Assembly (NCBI RefSeq): GCF_012927325.1 | Contig: NZ_JABBGI010000014.1 | Location: forward strand, 1-64,000 | DNA length: 64,000 nucleotides | Direction: 5' to 3' | Origin: Chryseobacterium antibioticum | GTDB lineage: Bacteria; Bacteroidota; Bacteroidia; Flavobacteriales; Weeksellaceae | Part shown: one piece after another, positions 54,718 through 62,807 of the stretch | Position numbering within the stretch: the stretch's first letter is position 1 | Layout: the number at the start of each line of letters is the position of its first letter | Made by a program: the position numbers and the translations under genes | Notes under the pieces: model-generated | Seen by the model: the letters and a program-made list of their open reading frames with translations, nothing else | The model's database searches: none | Told to the model about the DNA's origin: nothing

Positions 54718-55759
54718 ATGCAATGACTCCAGAACTGTGATCTGCTGTGCTGCCGGTTGCAGAAGAAAGAACATTGATCTCGTTATTCATCCTTAAAACC
54801 CCCATGAAGGCAAAGATTAATGCTTCCTTGTAATCAATGATTTCGTTCTTGGGAATGATGATACCGGATCCTGCTTTTTCCCTGATCTTTTCAATAAGGA
54901 AAGTATTGTAGGTGCCCCCACCCGTACAAAGGACCTTTTGTAAACTGTTTTTATTAATGATCTTAGAGATCTGCTGCGCTACATGTTCAGTAAAAGTAGC
55001 CATAGCGTCTGCTGTTTCGATATTTTCAAAAAGTGAAAAAATATGTTCGTTACACCATTCAATGCCTAAAGATTTAGGGTGAGGCTGGCTATAAAAGTCT
55101 AAGGAATTAAGTTGGGCTAAAAGATTCTCATTGAACTGCCCTTTTCTTGCCAGATCACCATTTTCATCAAAATTTTTATTAAATTTCTGAGCGAGCCTGT
55201 TCAAAACAATATTGACAGGGGCGATATCAAATGCGATCCTTTTACCCTCCTGTTTTAAAGATATATTGGAAAAGCCTCCAAGATTCAGGCAGGCATCATA
55301 TTGAGAAAAAAGCAGTTCATCCCCGATAGGAACCAAAGGAGCTCCGTTTCCCTCCATAAGCACATCCTGGCTCCTGAAATCATAGATAACCGGAAGTCCC
55401 GTTTCTATTTTGATGGCTCTGCCGTCTCCGATTTGCAGGGTAAATTTATTTTGAGGCTGATGAAAAACGGTATGTCCGTGAGAGCCGATCAGGTCAATGT
55501 TTTCAAGACCGTTCTTTTCAATAAATTCTTTAACCTTCTCAGCCAGGTAAAAACCATACTCTGAGTGAAGTTTCAATAATTCTTCTGAAGATAGATGGAT
55601 AGAATTTCTAAGTTTTTCTTCCCAGTGTTGAGAATAGGGAAGGGTTTCTGCCTTTAAGATCTGAAAATTCCAGCCGTTCTGTTTTTCAAAAGCGGCAAAA
55701 CATATATCCAGACCATCCAGACTGGTTCCGGACATGAGCCCAAGAGCCTGAAATCTCAT
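54716..55759 (-). CDS. anmK: Anhydro-N-acetylmuramic acid kinase
   Basis: A 347-residue enzyme phosphorylating anhydroMurNAc in cell-wall recycling. The frame is open upstream to 55843, but the conserved start is MRFQALGLMSGTSLDGLD at 55759. The first block GLMSGTSLDGLD and GSHGHTVFHQPQNKFTLQ plus LCTGGGTYNTFLIE are family-specific. Its start lies one base after the LptC stop, so it is probably the last gene of the OMP-lptC-anmK operon. Confidence 0.92.
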   Translation of the reverse strand: MRFQALGLMSGTSLDGLDICFAAFEKQNGWNFQILKAETLPYSQHWEEKLRNSIHLSSEELLKLHSEYGFYLAEKVKEFIEKNGLENIDLIGSHGHTVFHQPQNKFTLQIGDGRAIKIETGLPVIYDFRSQDVLMEGNGAPLVPIGDELLFSQYDACLNLGGFSNISLKQEGKRIAFDIAPVNIVLNRLAQKFNKNFDENGDLARKGQFNENLLAQLNSLDFYSQPHPKSLGIEWCNEHIFSLFENIETADAMATFTEHVAQQISKIINKNSLQKVLCTGGGTYNTFLIEKIREKAGSGIIIPKNEIIDYKEALIFAFMGVLRMNNEINVLSSATGSTADHSSGVIA

Positions 55760-55760
55760 G

Positions 55761-56357
55761 TTACTGTGGTGTTTTTTTTTCTTCGAGCCTTTTTGTACTG
55801 AAGTCTCCCGAATTATTGAAGAAAGTATATTCAGAGAAATCATCTTTAGCAGTCATACCATTGGCTCCTACCAGAGTAGAGCCATCTTCCATGGTAACGT
55901 ATACCGTATCTTTGGTGTAAATTCTGTTTTTTTTCTGATCCCAGTAAACACTCTGCATGGCAAAACGCTGCCCTTCATTAGTGGTGATCCTTACATCACC
56001 TTTTGCTTCGTAGAATTTTTTATATTCGAAAATACGGGCATATTTGGCGGTAATCTTTCCCGGAACTTTGGGTTTCTTTTTATCAAAAAACTCTATGTTA
56101 ATTCCTTTTTTTGCGACAATATAAGGACTGTCGATCAGCTCATATTTTTCAATAATTGGAGCTTTGGCTTTTAATGAGATAAAACCGGAGTCTCGCTGAA
56201 TAATATTGGCATTATTAATGATCTGCGAGGGGAAGTTCTTGCTTTTGCTTCCGTTGGCCTTGGTAAGGTCTTCTTCACAGGATGTCAATATAAAAAATAT
56301 AGCACAACTAAAAAGGCATGCTATATTTTTATATGATATTTTATTTGAAAAATTCAT
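55761..56357 (-). CDS. lptC: LPS export ABC transporter periplasmic protein LptC
   Basis: A 198-residue protein starting MNFSNKISYKNIACLFSC at 56357; the frame continues upstream to 56396 without homology. After a hydrophobic segment and lipobox-like LTSC (FFILTSCEED) the rest is beta-rich: FFDKKKPKVPGKITAKYARI and YEAKGDVRITTNEGQRF, the LptC/OstA-like fold. It moves lipopolysaccharide through the periplasm. One base separates it from the upstream barrel gene and one from anmK. Confidence 0.88.
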   Translation of the reverse strand: MNFSNKISYKNIACLFSCAIFFILTSCEEDLTKANGSKSKNFPSQIINNANIIQRDSGFISLKAKAPIIEKYELIDSPYIVAKKGINIEFFDKKKPKVPGKITAKYARIFEYKKFYEAKGDVRITTNEGQRFAMQSVYWDQKKNRIYTKDTVYVTMEDGSTLVGANGMTAKDDFSEYTFFNNSGDFSTKRLEEKKTPQ

Positions 56358-56358
56358 T

Positions 56359-57684
56359 CTAGTTGTACAGATTCTTTCTGAACCATCTGTCAGCAAAGTT
56401 GAAACCGACTTTCAGGTTAATAAAATTCTGATTGATCAGATTATTCTTAAGAGTTCCTCTTTTTCCTACTTCTATACCAAGCTCAACACCACTCATTCTT
56501 GTGATACTGCTTGTCTTGAACGGAAGTAATACCCCCCCTGAGATTCCAAATTTATTGATGCTGTTACCGTCTATTTTAAGATTTCCTCTTTCATAGAATG
56601 CTCCATATCTGTAGACTACTCTTGAGAAGTAACTTCTGAAGTTGTTGTAATTGGGTAGGTACCATCCTCCGGCAGATATTCTGTAGGTATCCTGGAAGTC
56701 AAAAGTCTTTCCGAAATAAGAGATGTCTTCTCCTTTCTTATAATCAAGCTGTCCGGATACAAACCAGTGGTTTTCGCTTCCATAACCAACCCCTAAAGAT
56801 GCCTGAAGCGGAAGAAGGTTTTTAGAGCTCGTACTTTTTTGATCTATAATCGTTTCCAAAGCTTTTACCGTGTTGGCTGCATCAGCATACACATAAGTAC
56901 TGTTGATATAATCAGTAGTCATATTGCTGGTGTTCCCAAATGTAGCAGTTGCTCCGATGGTTAATTTTTTGTCGGTACGTGTATTCAGACTCTGGTAGCT
57001 TCCCCCAAGAGTGAAGTTAAAGTTTTTGATGCTGTTCTTGGTTTCGTAACCGTTGACATATTCAGCGTTTGAAACTTTATCTTTATCAAAAGATCTGAGC
57101 TCATTAAGGTCATAAAGATTTCCAAAGTAAAGATTAGCTCTTAAACCTACAGCAAAATTCTGGTCGATTTTATAAGAAACAGCTGCCTGGGCAGTATTCA
57201 AAGTTCCACTTCCTTTAAAACGGTTTGTATAATATCCGTCTAATGTTTGAACATTATCTACAGTTTTGTACCTTTCAATAGTATTAACAATGTCATAGCT
57301 CTTGGAGCTGTAGGGCTGATAGGAAAGTCCCATCTTTACCTTTGGAGACAGAGGAAAGGCTAGTGAGATATTAGAAAGATACGTAGAATGTTTGGTAGAC
57401 TTCGTATCGTTGTAATTAGTTTTGAAGTAATTGTTTTCGTTGGTAGCTTCCAGCTTGATGCTTGTCAGCTCGAAATTAGAGTTATTCGCAGGGTTTGCGA
57501 AATTGAAGCTGCTCGTAAAATCACTTATATAAGCAGTAGATATACCACCCATAGAGGCAGTTTCAATCGTATTATCATATTTTACATCTCCAATTCCATA
57601 AGTTGCATACGGAGAGTTACTTATACTCTGTGCATTTAGGAAGTATCCAACTGATATGAATGATACGGCAAAGATTTTTTTCAT
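56359..57684 (-). CDS. Outer membrane beta-barrel protein (FadL/PorV-like fold)
   Basis: A 441-residue protein with signal peptide (MKKIFAVSFISVGYFLNAQ) and repeated amphipathic strands. The start SISNSPYATYGIGDVKYDNT and ASMGGISTAYISD resemble the FadL-type outer membrane barrels of Bacteroidetes. VGLRANLYFGNLYDL and the C-terminal LKVGFNFADRWFRKN end are barrel-like. Substrate is unknown. It stops one base before the lptC start; operon OMP-lptC-anmK. Confidence 0.75.
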   Translation of the reverse strand: MKKIFAVSFISVGYFLNAQSISNSPYATYGIGDVKYDNTIETASMGGISTAYISDFTSSFNFANPANNSNFELTSIKLEATNENNYFKTNYNDTKSTKHSTYLSNISLAFPLSPKVKMGLSYQPYSSKSYDIVNTIERYKTVDNVQTLDGYYTNRFKGSGTLNTAQAAVSYKIDQNFAVGLRANLYFGNLYDLNELRSFDKDKVSNAEYVNGYETKNSIKNFNFTLGGSYQSLNTRTDKKLTIGATATFGNTSNMTTDYINSTYVYADAANTVKALETIIDQKSTSSKNLLPLQASLGVGYGSENHWFVSGQLDYKKGEDISYFGKTFDFQDTYRISAGGWYLPNYNNFRSYFSRVVYRYGAFYERGNLKIDGNSINKFGISGGVLLPFKTSSITRMSGVELGIEVGKRGTLKNNLINQNFINLKVGFNFADRWFRKNLYN

Positions 57685-57829
57685 TCTTTATTTTTAAAAC
57701 AATGCGCAAATATCTTAAATATTAATGAATTGTAAAAATTATATGTGGTTAAAGTTTGTTAAGGCGTGAACTGATGGGCTTTTTTGAAGATTTATTAATG
57801 AAACGCCATAAGTAAATAATGAATGATGA

Positions 57830-58020
57830 ATTGGGTTACGGGGTTCAGGATGCGGGATTCGAGTTGTGAGCTAAGGCATATAAGTCGTCAGGAAGGTAAT
57901 ATAAAAGACCGAAAACTTTTTCAAGGCCAGAATCAAAGCTCATACTAAACTTGAAAGCCTAATACCCTTATTTTGTAATTTTAACCCATATCTAGTATCC
58001 CGAAACACTTACCCCGTATC
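57830..58020. repeat. Dispersed inverted repeat (GGGTTACGGGGT / ACCCCGTA type)
   Basis: GGGTTACGGGGTTCAGG (about 57833-57850) and the opposite ATCCCG and TTACCCCGTATC (about 57997-58020) are partly inverted copies of the element at 18.16 kb. The 407-base gap between the barrel gene and the holB-like gene holds no gene apart from the promoter at 58080-58087. Confidence 0.5.
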
Positions 58021-58079
58021 AAAATTTATCATGGACACTTATTCCCAAAATTTAACTTCAGATTCTTCCCCAGTTTTTT

Positions 58080-58087
58080 TATCTTTG
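58080..58087 (+). promoter_or_regulatory. -7 box directly before the delta prime gene
   Basis: TATCTTTG ends four bases before the ATG at 58092, giving the same spacing as murF. It predicts a leaderless or very short leader transcript. Confidence 0.45.
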
Positions 58088-58091
58088 GAAC

Positions 58092-59210
58092 ATGAATTGG
58101 GAGAACATTGCCGGACAGGAAAACCTGAAAAAACTTCTTCGGGAAAGCATTGCTGAAAACAGAGTGAGCCATGCCCAGCTTTTTTTAGGAAAAGAAGGAT
58201 ATGGAACATTTCCTATGGTATTAGCTTATGCCAAAGAGGTATTTCGCCAGGAAAATGAACATGCTGCTTCGAAAGTAGAGCATTTGAATCATCTGGATCT
58301 GCATTTTAGCTTCCCTGTTTTTACGGATAATAAAAATTCTTTAAGCAAAAATAAATTTGAGGAGTTCAGGGAAATGATCATGAACTCTCCTTATGCTAAC
58401 TATGATGACTGGACCGCTTTTCTGGAATCTGAAAACAAACAGCTTTTTATTTCTGCAGATGAAATTGATGACCAGAATCAAAAGTTTGCCTTAAAGAGCT
58501 TTGAAGGGGGAACCAAAATTCTGATCGTCTGGAGAGCAGATAAAATGAACGTTGCTGCAGCAAACAAATTTCTGAAATTTCTGGAGGAACCACCGGCAAA
58601 AACACTTATTTTGCTTACGGCTGAAACGGCCAATGATATTCTTCCTACCATTCTTTCAAGAACACAGATCGTAGAAGTTCCGAGAATCAATGATGAAGAC
58701 CTGGAAAACTATCTTAAGAAGAACTTTTCAATGGCTGATGAAAAGGCGAGGGAGATTGTTCATGAAGCGCAGGGAGACCTCAATGACGCGTTAAAAATTT
58801 TAAATTCCGGACATAAAAGTGACGAATTTGAAAAGCTTTTTGTACAGTGGGTGCGTGATGCATTTATGGTCAAAAAGAAGCCTCAATTTCTTAAAAGTAT
58901 CATCTTCTGGGCCAGAGAAATTGCAGGATGGAACAGGGAAAAACAAAAGAACTTCCTGAATTACTGCTCCGAGATCTTCAGGCTTGCGTTGCTTCAAAAC
59001 TACCAGTCTGAAAATTTGGTGTATAAAAAAATTGATGCAGATGGGTTCAACTGGGCCGGATTTTCAAAATTTATCAGCGGTGCCAATATTGAAAGTATCT
59101 TAGACGAAATCAATACAGCTGATTTACACCTGACCCGAAACGGAAATCCTAAAATTGTCTGGACGGATCTGGGCATAAAATTATCCAGATATATCCATAA
59201 AAATTCTTAA
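58092..59210 (+). CDS. DNA polymerase III subunit delta prime
   Basis: A 372-residue clamp-loader protein of the AAA+ fold. MNWENIAGQENLKKLLRES, SHAQLFLGKEGYGTF, FLEEPPAKTLILLTAE and PTILSRTQIVEVPRI match delta prime. The Walker A loop lacks the usual Lys-Thr (GKEGYGTFP), as expected for a non-ATPase clamp-loader subunit. The zinc-binding Cys cluster common in this subunit is not seen; that stretch reads VFRQENEHAASK. It stands alone behind a -7 box. Confidence 0.9.
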   Translation: MNWENIAGQENLKKLLRESIAENRVSHAQLFLGKEGYGTFPMVLAYAKEVFRQENEHAASKVEHLNHLDLHFSFPVFTDNKNSLSKNKFEEFREMIMNSPYANYDDWTAFLESENKQLFISADEIDDQNQKFALKSFEGGTKILIVWRADKMNVAAANKFLKFLEEPPAKTLILLTAETANDILPTILSRTQIVEVPRINDEDLENYLKKNFSMADEKAREIVHEAQGDLNDALKILNSGHKSDEFEKLFVQWVRDAFMVKKKPQFLKSIIFWAREIAGWNREKQKNFLNYCSEIFRLALLQNYQSENLVYKKIDADGFNWAGFSKFISGANIESILDEINTADLHLTRNGNPKIVWTDLGIKLSRYIHKNS

Positions 59211-59281
59211 GAGATAAAAGCGTAAGGTTTTATAGGACCTTCATGGTTTAAAATTCAATTTTATATTTAAAAGATAGATAT

Positions 59282-59310
59282 AAAGCCCGGACCTGTTTCG
59301 GGCTTTCCTA
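59282..59310 (+). terminator. First terminator hairpin after the delta prime gene
   Basis: AAAGCCCG (59282-59289) pairs with CGGGCTTT (59299-59306). Confidence 0.7.
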
Positions 59311-59353
59311 TTTCTGTTTTCTAGACTTATCTCTGTATGTTATCCTAAACTGG

Positions 59354-59383
59354 AGATCCGGTATGATAGCCGGATCTTTTTTT
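59354..59383 (+). terminator. Second terminator hairpin after the delta prime gene
   Basis: AGATCCGG (59354-59361) pairs with CCGGATCT (59370-59377), followed by a long T run. Confidence 0.75.
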
Positions 59384-59560
59384 ATACTGATGTGAAAAAT
59401 TCGTCCTGTCTATCTGTTTTTCCGGTAAAATATAATAGCCAAATACACTCATTATTGCAGCTGTAGGAATTTATTTTTTAATGGTGTTCAAATTATATGG
59501 GCTTATAACCCTATTAATTATCAGTGATTTATTTTGGCGAATATTAAATCTGCATTAAAA

Positions 59561-59580
59561 AATCAATCAATCGTTTGATT
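59561..59580 (+). promoter_or_regulatory. Candidate TetR operator over the efflux promoter
   Basis: AATCAA (59561-59566) and TTGATT (59575-59580) are arms of a 20-base near-palindrome that covers the -33 TTTG (59574-59577) of the tetR promoter. This is the location expected for autorepression. Confidence 0.5.
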
Positions 59581-59604
59581 TGTTTAAAATCTTATGTACA
59601 TTTG
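59574..59604 (+). promoter_or_regulatory. Promoter of the tetR-tolC-emrA-emrB operon
   Basis: TTTG (59574-59577), 19 bases, then TACATTTG (59597-59604): a close match to the Bacteroidetes consensus. The ATG is at 59627. Confidence 0.65.
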
Positions 59605-59626
59605 CGCCCTGAAAAATAGAATTGCT

Positions 59627-60253
59627 ATGGTTTCAAAAGAAGAAAATATATTATTTGCTGCAGAGAGGCTTTTTGCTGAAAAAGGCTTTGAAGGAACTTC
59701 CACCAGGGAAATTTCTAAGGCAGCGAATGTAAATATTTCTATGATTTCGTATTATTTCGGATCCAAAGAAAAGCTGTACGAAAAATTAGTAGAATACAGG
59801 ATAAGTGAAGGTCAGTTCTTTGCTAGGGATATTCTTGAAAGAACAGATATCAACGAATGGCAGAAGATCGAAAAGATCGTTGATCAGTTTTCAGGAAGAG
59901 TAAGACATCATAAATGTTTTTACAGAATCATGCAGCGTGAACAGCTTTACACAGAGAATACACAGATTGTGGAATTTCTAAAGCAAACGAAGATGGGCTT
60001 CATCTCAATGTACTCGCAGGTTCTTGAAAGCGGACTTAAAAAAGGAATTTTCACAAAGAATCCTCCGATCTATTTACTTCATGCTACGGTAAGCGGAACT
60101 TTATTCTATGCATCCAATGCCAAAGAGATGTACAAAGAGTTTCTAAATGATACGGAAGACGATGAAGTTTTTGAAGAAAAATATTACACAGAACTTAATA
60201 AACATATAAAATACTTACTAAAAGACCTTTTAGGTTATGAAGAGAATAAATAA
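59627..60253 (+). CDS. TetR/AcrR family transcriptional regulator
   Basis: A 208-residue repressor; the ORF is open upstream to 59594 but the conserved start is MVSKEENILFAAERLFAEKG. The HTH region is FAEKGFEGTSTREISKAANV, with NISMISYYFGSKEKLYEKLV following. The rest is a helical ligand-binding domain. It is the first gene of the efflux operon, and its stop overlaps the tolC start by 17 bases, which supports control of the downstream pump. A palindrome covers its promoter. Confidence 0.93.
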   Translation: MVSKEENILFAAERLFAEKGFEGTSTREISKAANVNISMISYYFGSKEKLYEKLVEYRISEGQFFARDILERTDINEWQKIEKIVDQFSGRVRHHKCFYRIMQREQLYTENTQIVEFLKQTKMGFISMYSQVLESGLKKGIFTKNPPIYLLHATVSGTLFYASNAKEMYKEFLNDTEDDEVFEEKYYTELNKHIKYLLKDLLGYEENK

Positions 60254-61556
60254 CTCGGTGTTCGCATTATCCCTGTTTATGGGAATTGCAGCCATAAATG
60301 CTCAGGAGAAAAAACAGCTGACTCTGGACGAAGCCGTGCAGCTGGGAATCCAGAACAGTAAAAGCCTTAAGATCGATACCGCTAAGATCGAAGAAGCTAC
60401 GGCAGATCTTTTGGAAGCTAAAAACAGACAGCTTCCTGAATTGAAAGTTTCCGGGAGCTATATGTATCTTCCTATTAAACCTACTGTTGATTTAAAGCTT
60501 TCCAGCGTTTCAGGAGCGGGAGCAGCAAGTCCGGAAGTCCATCAGGTTGCCTATGGATCAGTTAATCTTAGTGTTCCTGTTTACAACGGTGGAAGAATTA
60601 AGTATGGTATTCAGTCTGCCAAATATTTGGTGGAAGCCTCAAAATTAAGTACGGAAAATGATAAAATAGCGATTGCTTATAACGTTGCCCAAGCTTACAA
60701 TAATTTATTTAAAGCGAATCAATCCATCAAAGTTTTAGAAGAAAACCTTACGGCTTCTCAAAAAAGAGACGAAACGTTTCTGAAGCTTGAAAACAATGGA
60801 GTTATTGCTAGAAATGACCGTTTAAAAGCCAACCTTCAGACCTCAAATATCGAATTGCAGTTGCTGGAGGCTAAAAACAACTACAATATTGCCAGCATCA
60901 ATATGGATCTGTTATTGGGAATTCCTGAAACTACAGAAATTGAAGTTGACCAGAATTATATCGATGAAGGATCAGAGGTAAAAGCAGTTGATTATTATAT
61001 CAATGAAGCTAAAGAAAACCGTAAAGATTTACAGGCTTTAGCGCAGCAAAGAAAAGCTGCAGAATTGGGATCAAAATCGGCAAAAGCTGAAAACCTTCCT
61101 TCCATAGCCTTTACCGGAGGATATGTTGCGGCAGATATTCCTAAGTTTCTTACGGTGTACAATGCGGTGAATGTTGGGGTAGGAATTTCTTACAATTTAT
61201 CCAATATCTGGAAAGAAAATTCTTCATTGAAACAGTCTCAGGCAAGAGAAAAGCAACTGGCAGCAACCGATGAGTTACTGAATGATAACATTAAGCTTGA
61301 CGTGAACAGAGAATATCAGAACACAGATTATTCTAAAAAGAGAATCGCAGTGTATGAGAAAGCCGCTGAACAAGCTAATGAGAATTACAGAATTACAAAA
61401 AACAAATATGATAACGGTTTGGCAACCATGACCGAACTTTTGGACGCAGATGCAGCCCAGATTTCTGCAAATGTAGGAGTTATTAATGCAAAAGCAGATG
61501 CAGCACTGGCTTACAGAAAACTATTACAAACTACAGGAACTTTAACATTTAAATAA
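60237..61556 (+). CDS. TolC family outer membrane efflux protein
   Basis: A 439-residue outer membrane channel with signal peptide ending near residue 22 (FMGIAAINAQ). The two alpha-helical repeats of TolC are visible: LTLDEAVQLGIQNSKSLKID in the first part and KENRKDLQALAQQRKAAEL then TKNKYDNGLATMTELLDA in the second. It begins 17 bases before the tetR stop. It forms the outer membrane exit of the tripartite pump with the EmrA-like and EmrB-like proteins. Confidence 0.93.
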   Translation: MKRINNSVFALSLFMGIAAINAQEKKQLTLDEAVQLGIQNSKSLKIDTAKIEEATADLLEAKNRQLPELKVSGSYMYLPIKPTVDLKLSSVSGAGAASPEVHQVAYGSVNLSVPVYNGGRIKYGIQSAKYLVEASKLSTENDKIAIAYNVAQAYNNLFKANQSIKVLEENLTASQKRDETFLKLENNGVIARNDRLKANLQTSNIELQLLEAKNNYNIASINMDLLLGIPETTEIEVDQNYIDEGSEVKAVDYYINEAKENRKDLQALAQQRKAAELGSKSAKAENLPSIAFTGGYVAADIPKFLTVYNAVNVGVGISYNLSNIWKENSSLKQSQAREKQLAATDELLNDNIKLDVNREYQNTDYSKKRIAVYEKAAEQANENYRITKNKYDNGLATMTELLDADAAQISANVGVINAKADAALAYRKLLQTTGTLTFK

Positions 61557-61570
61557 GATTAAGACCAAAA

Positions 61571-62674
61571 ATGGAAAATAATAATACACCAGCAATTGAA
61601 CCTAAGAAGAAAAAAAGTTTAGTTTTTCCAATCATTTTAGCGGTTGTCGTTGTGGTAGGAGGAATTTACGGTTATAGAACCTATTCTTACGGACAGATTC
61701 ACGAAGAAACAGACGATGCTCAGATTGCTTCCAACATGAGCCCTGTGATTTCTAAAGTTTCGGGTTACGTAACGCAGATTAAAGTAAAAGATAATCAATT
61801 TGTAAAGAAAGGAGATACTCTGGTTATCCTTGACAACGGAGATCAAAAAATGGCTTTGGTACAGGCTGAGGCGGCTTTAGAGACAGCAAAAAGCAATATT
61901 TCAAATGCGCAGGCAAGCACAACAGCAACGTCTAAAAATATAGGAAGTTCACAAGCGGCTGTTACAACAGCAAATGCTCAAATCGAAGCAGCAAAAGTAA
62001 ATGTTTGGAAAACCAACCAGGATTTGAAAAGATATTCTGTTTTAGTAAAAGACCATTCAATTACAGAACAACAATACGAGCAGGCTTTGGCAGCAAAACA
62101 ATCTGCAGACAGACAATTACAGGTTTTGGTTGATCAGAGAAATCAGATCGCTCAACAAACTAGTATAGCTTCTTCTCAGACTGCTGCAAGTTCTCAGCAG
62201 ATCAGCGTTGCAGGTTCAGTGGCTAAACAGAGAGAAGTAGATGTGGAAAATGCAAGACTGAATCTTTCTTACACCATTATCCTTGCTCCGGAAGACGGAT
62301 TTGTTGGAAAAGTTCCTATCCAGGCAGGACAGTACTTACAGGCGGGATCACAGTTATTCAGCTTAGTTAAAAATGACCAGAAATGGGTGATCGCCAACTT
62401 TAAAGAAACTCAGGTTGATAAAATGTTAGAAGGTCAGAAAGTGAAAATCGAAATCGATGCTTTCCCAGATACAGAATTTGACGGAGTGGTAAGTTCATTC
62501 TCTCCGGCTACAGGTTCTACATTCTCTATTCTTCCTCCGGATAACGCGAGTGGTAACTTCGTGAAAGTGGTACAAAGACTTCCTGTGAAAATAGACTTTG
62601 TAAAACTGGATCTGAACGTTGCTAAAAAACTGAGAACAGGAATGAATGTGAAAGCTGAAGTTTCGCTTAAATAA
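61571..62674 (+). CDS. HlyD/EmrA family efflux adaptor
   Basis: A 367-residue periplasmic adaptor. A membrane anchor lies at residues 14-35 (KSLVFPIILAVVVVVGGIYG). It is followed by the biotinyl-lipoyl region SNMSPVISKVSGYVTQIKVK, a long coiled coil, and DGFVGKVPIQAGQYLQAGSQ near the end. This is the EmrA arrangement, coupling the MFS pump to TolC. It starts 14 bases after tolC and is followed by a 133-base repeat-containing gap before emrB. Confidence 0.92.
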   Translation: MENNNTPAIEPKKKKSLVFPIILAVVVVVGGIYGYRTYSYGQIHEETDDAQIASNMSPVISKVSGYVTQIKVKDNQFVKKGDTLVILDNGDQKMALVQAEAALETAKSNISNAQASTTATSKNIGSSQAAVTTANAQIEAAKVNVWKTNQDLKRYSVLVKDHSITEQQYEQALAAKQSADRQLQVLVDQRNQIAQQTSIASSQTAASSQQISVAGSVAKQREVDVENARLNLSYTIILAPEDGFVGKVPIQAGQYLQAGSQLFSLVKNDQKWVIANFKETQVDKMLEGQKVKIEIDAFPDTEFDGVVSSFSPATGSTFSILPPDNASGNFVKVVQRLPVKIDFVKLDLNVAKKLRTGMNVKAEVSLK

Positions 62675-62693
62675 TATTAAAACTGTGAAATAA

Positions 62694-62786
62694 GTGAATT
62701 GTCAATTTTGCTGATGCAAGTCAATGACTGGGGATTACATGAAGTTGAACATTGACAACGAAGTTGATTAACCATTGACAATTCAC
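62694..62786. repeat. Inverted repeat within the efflux operon
   Basis: GTGAATTGTCAAT (62694-62706) is a perfect 13-base inverted copy of ATTGACAATTCAC (62774-62786). It sits between hlyD and emrB, so it lies on the operon mRNA and could form a hairpin. Its units also occur at 45.2 kb. Confidence 0.65.
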
Positions 62787-62807
62787 CTTTTTACATTGTA
62801 AAAAACT

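Larger units (their letters stand above)
59211..59560. other. Non-coding gap with two terminators and the tetR upstream region
   Basis: Two hairpins (59282-59306 and 59354-59383) follow the delta prime gene. Nothing else was recognised upstream of the tetR operator region. Confidence 0.5.
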
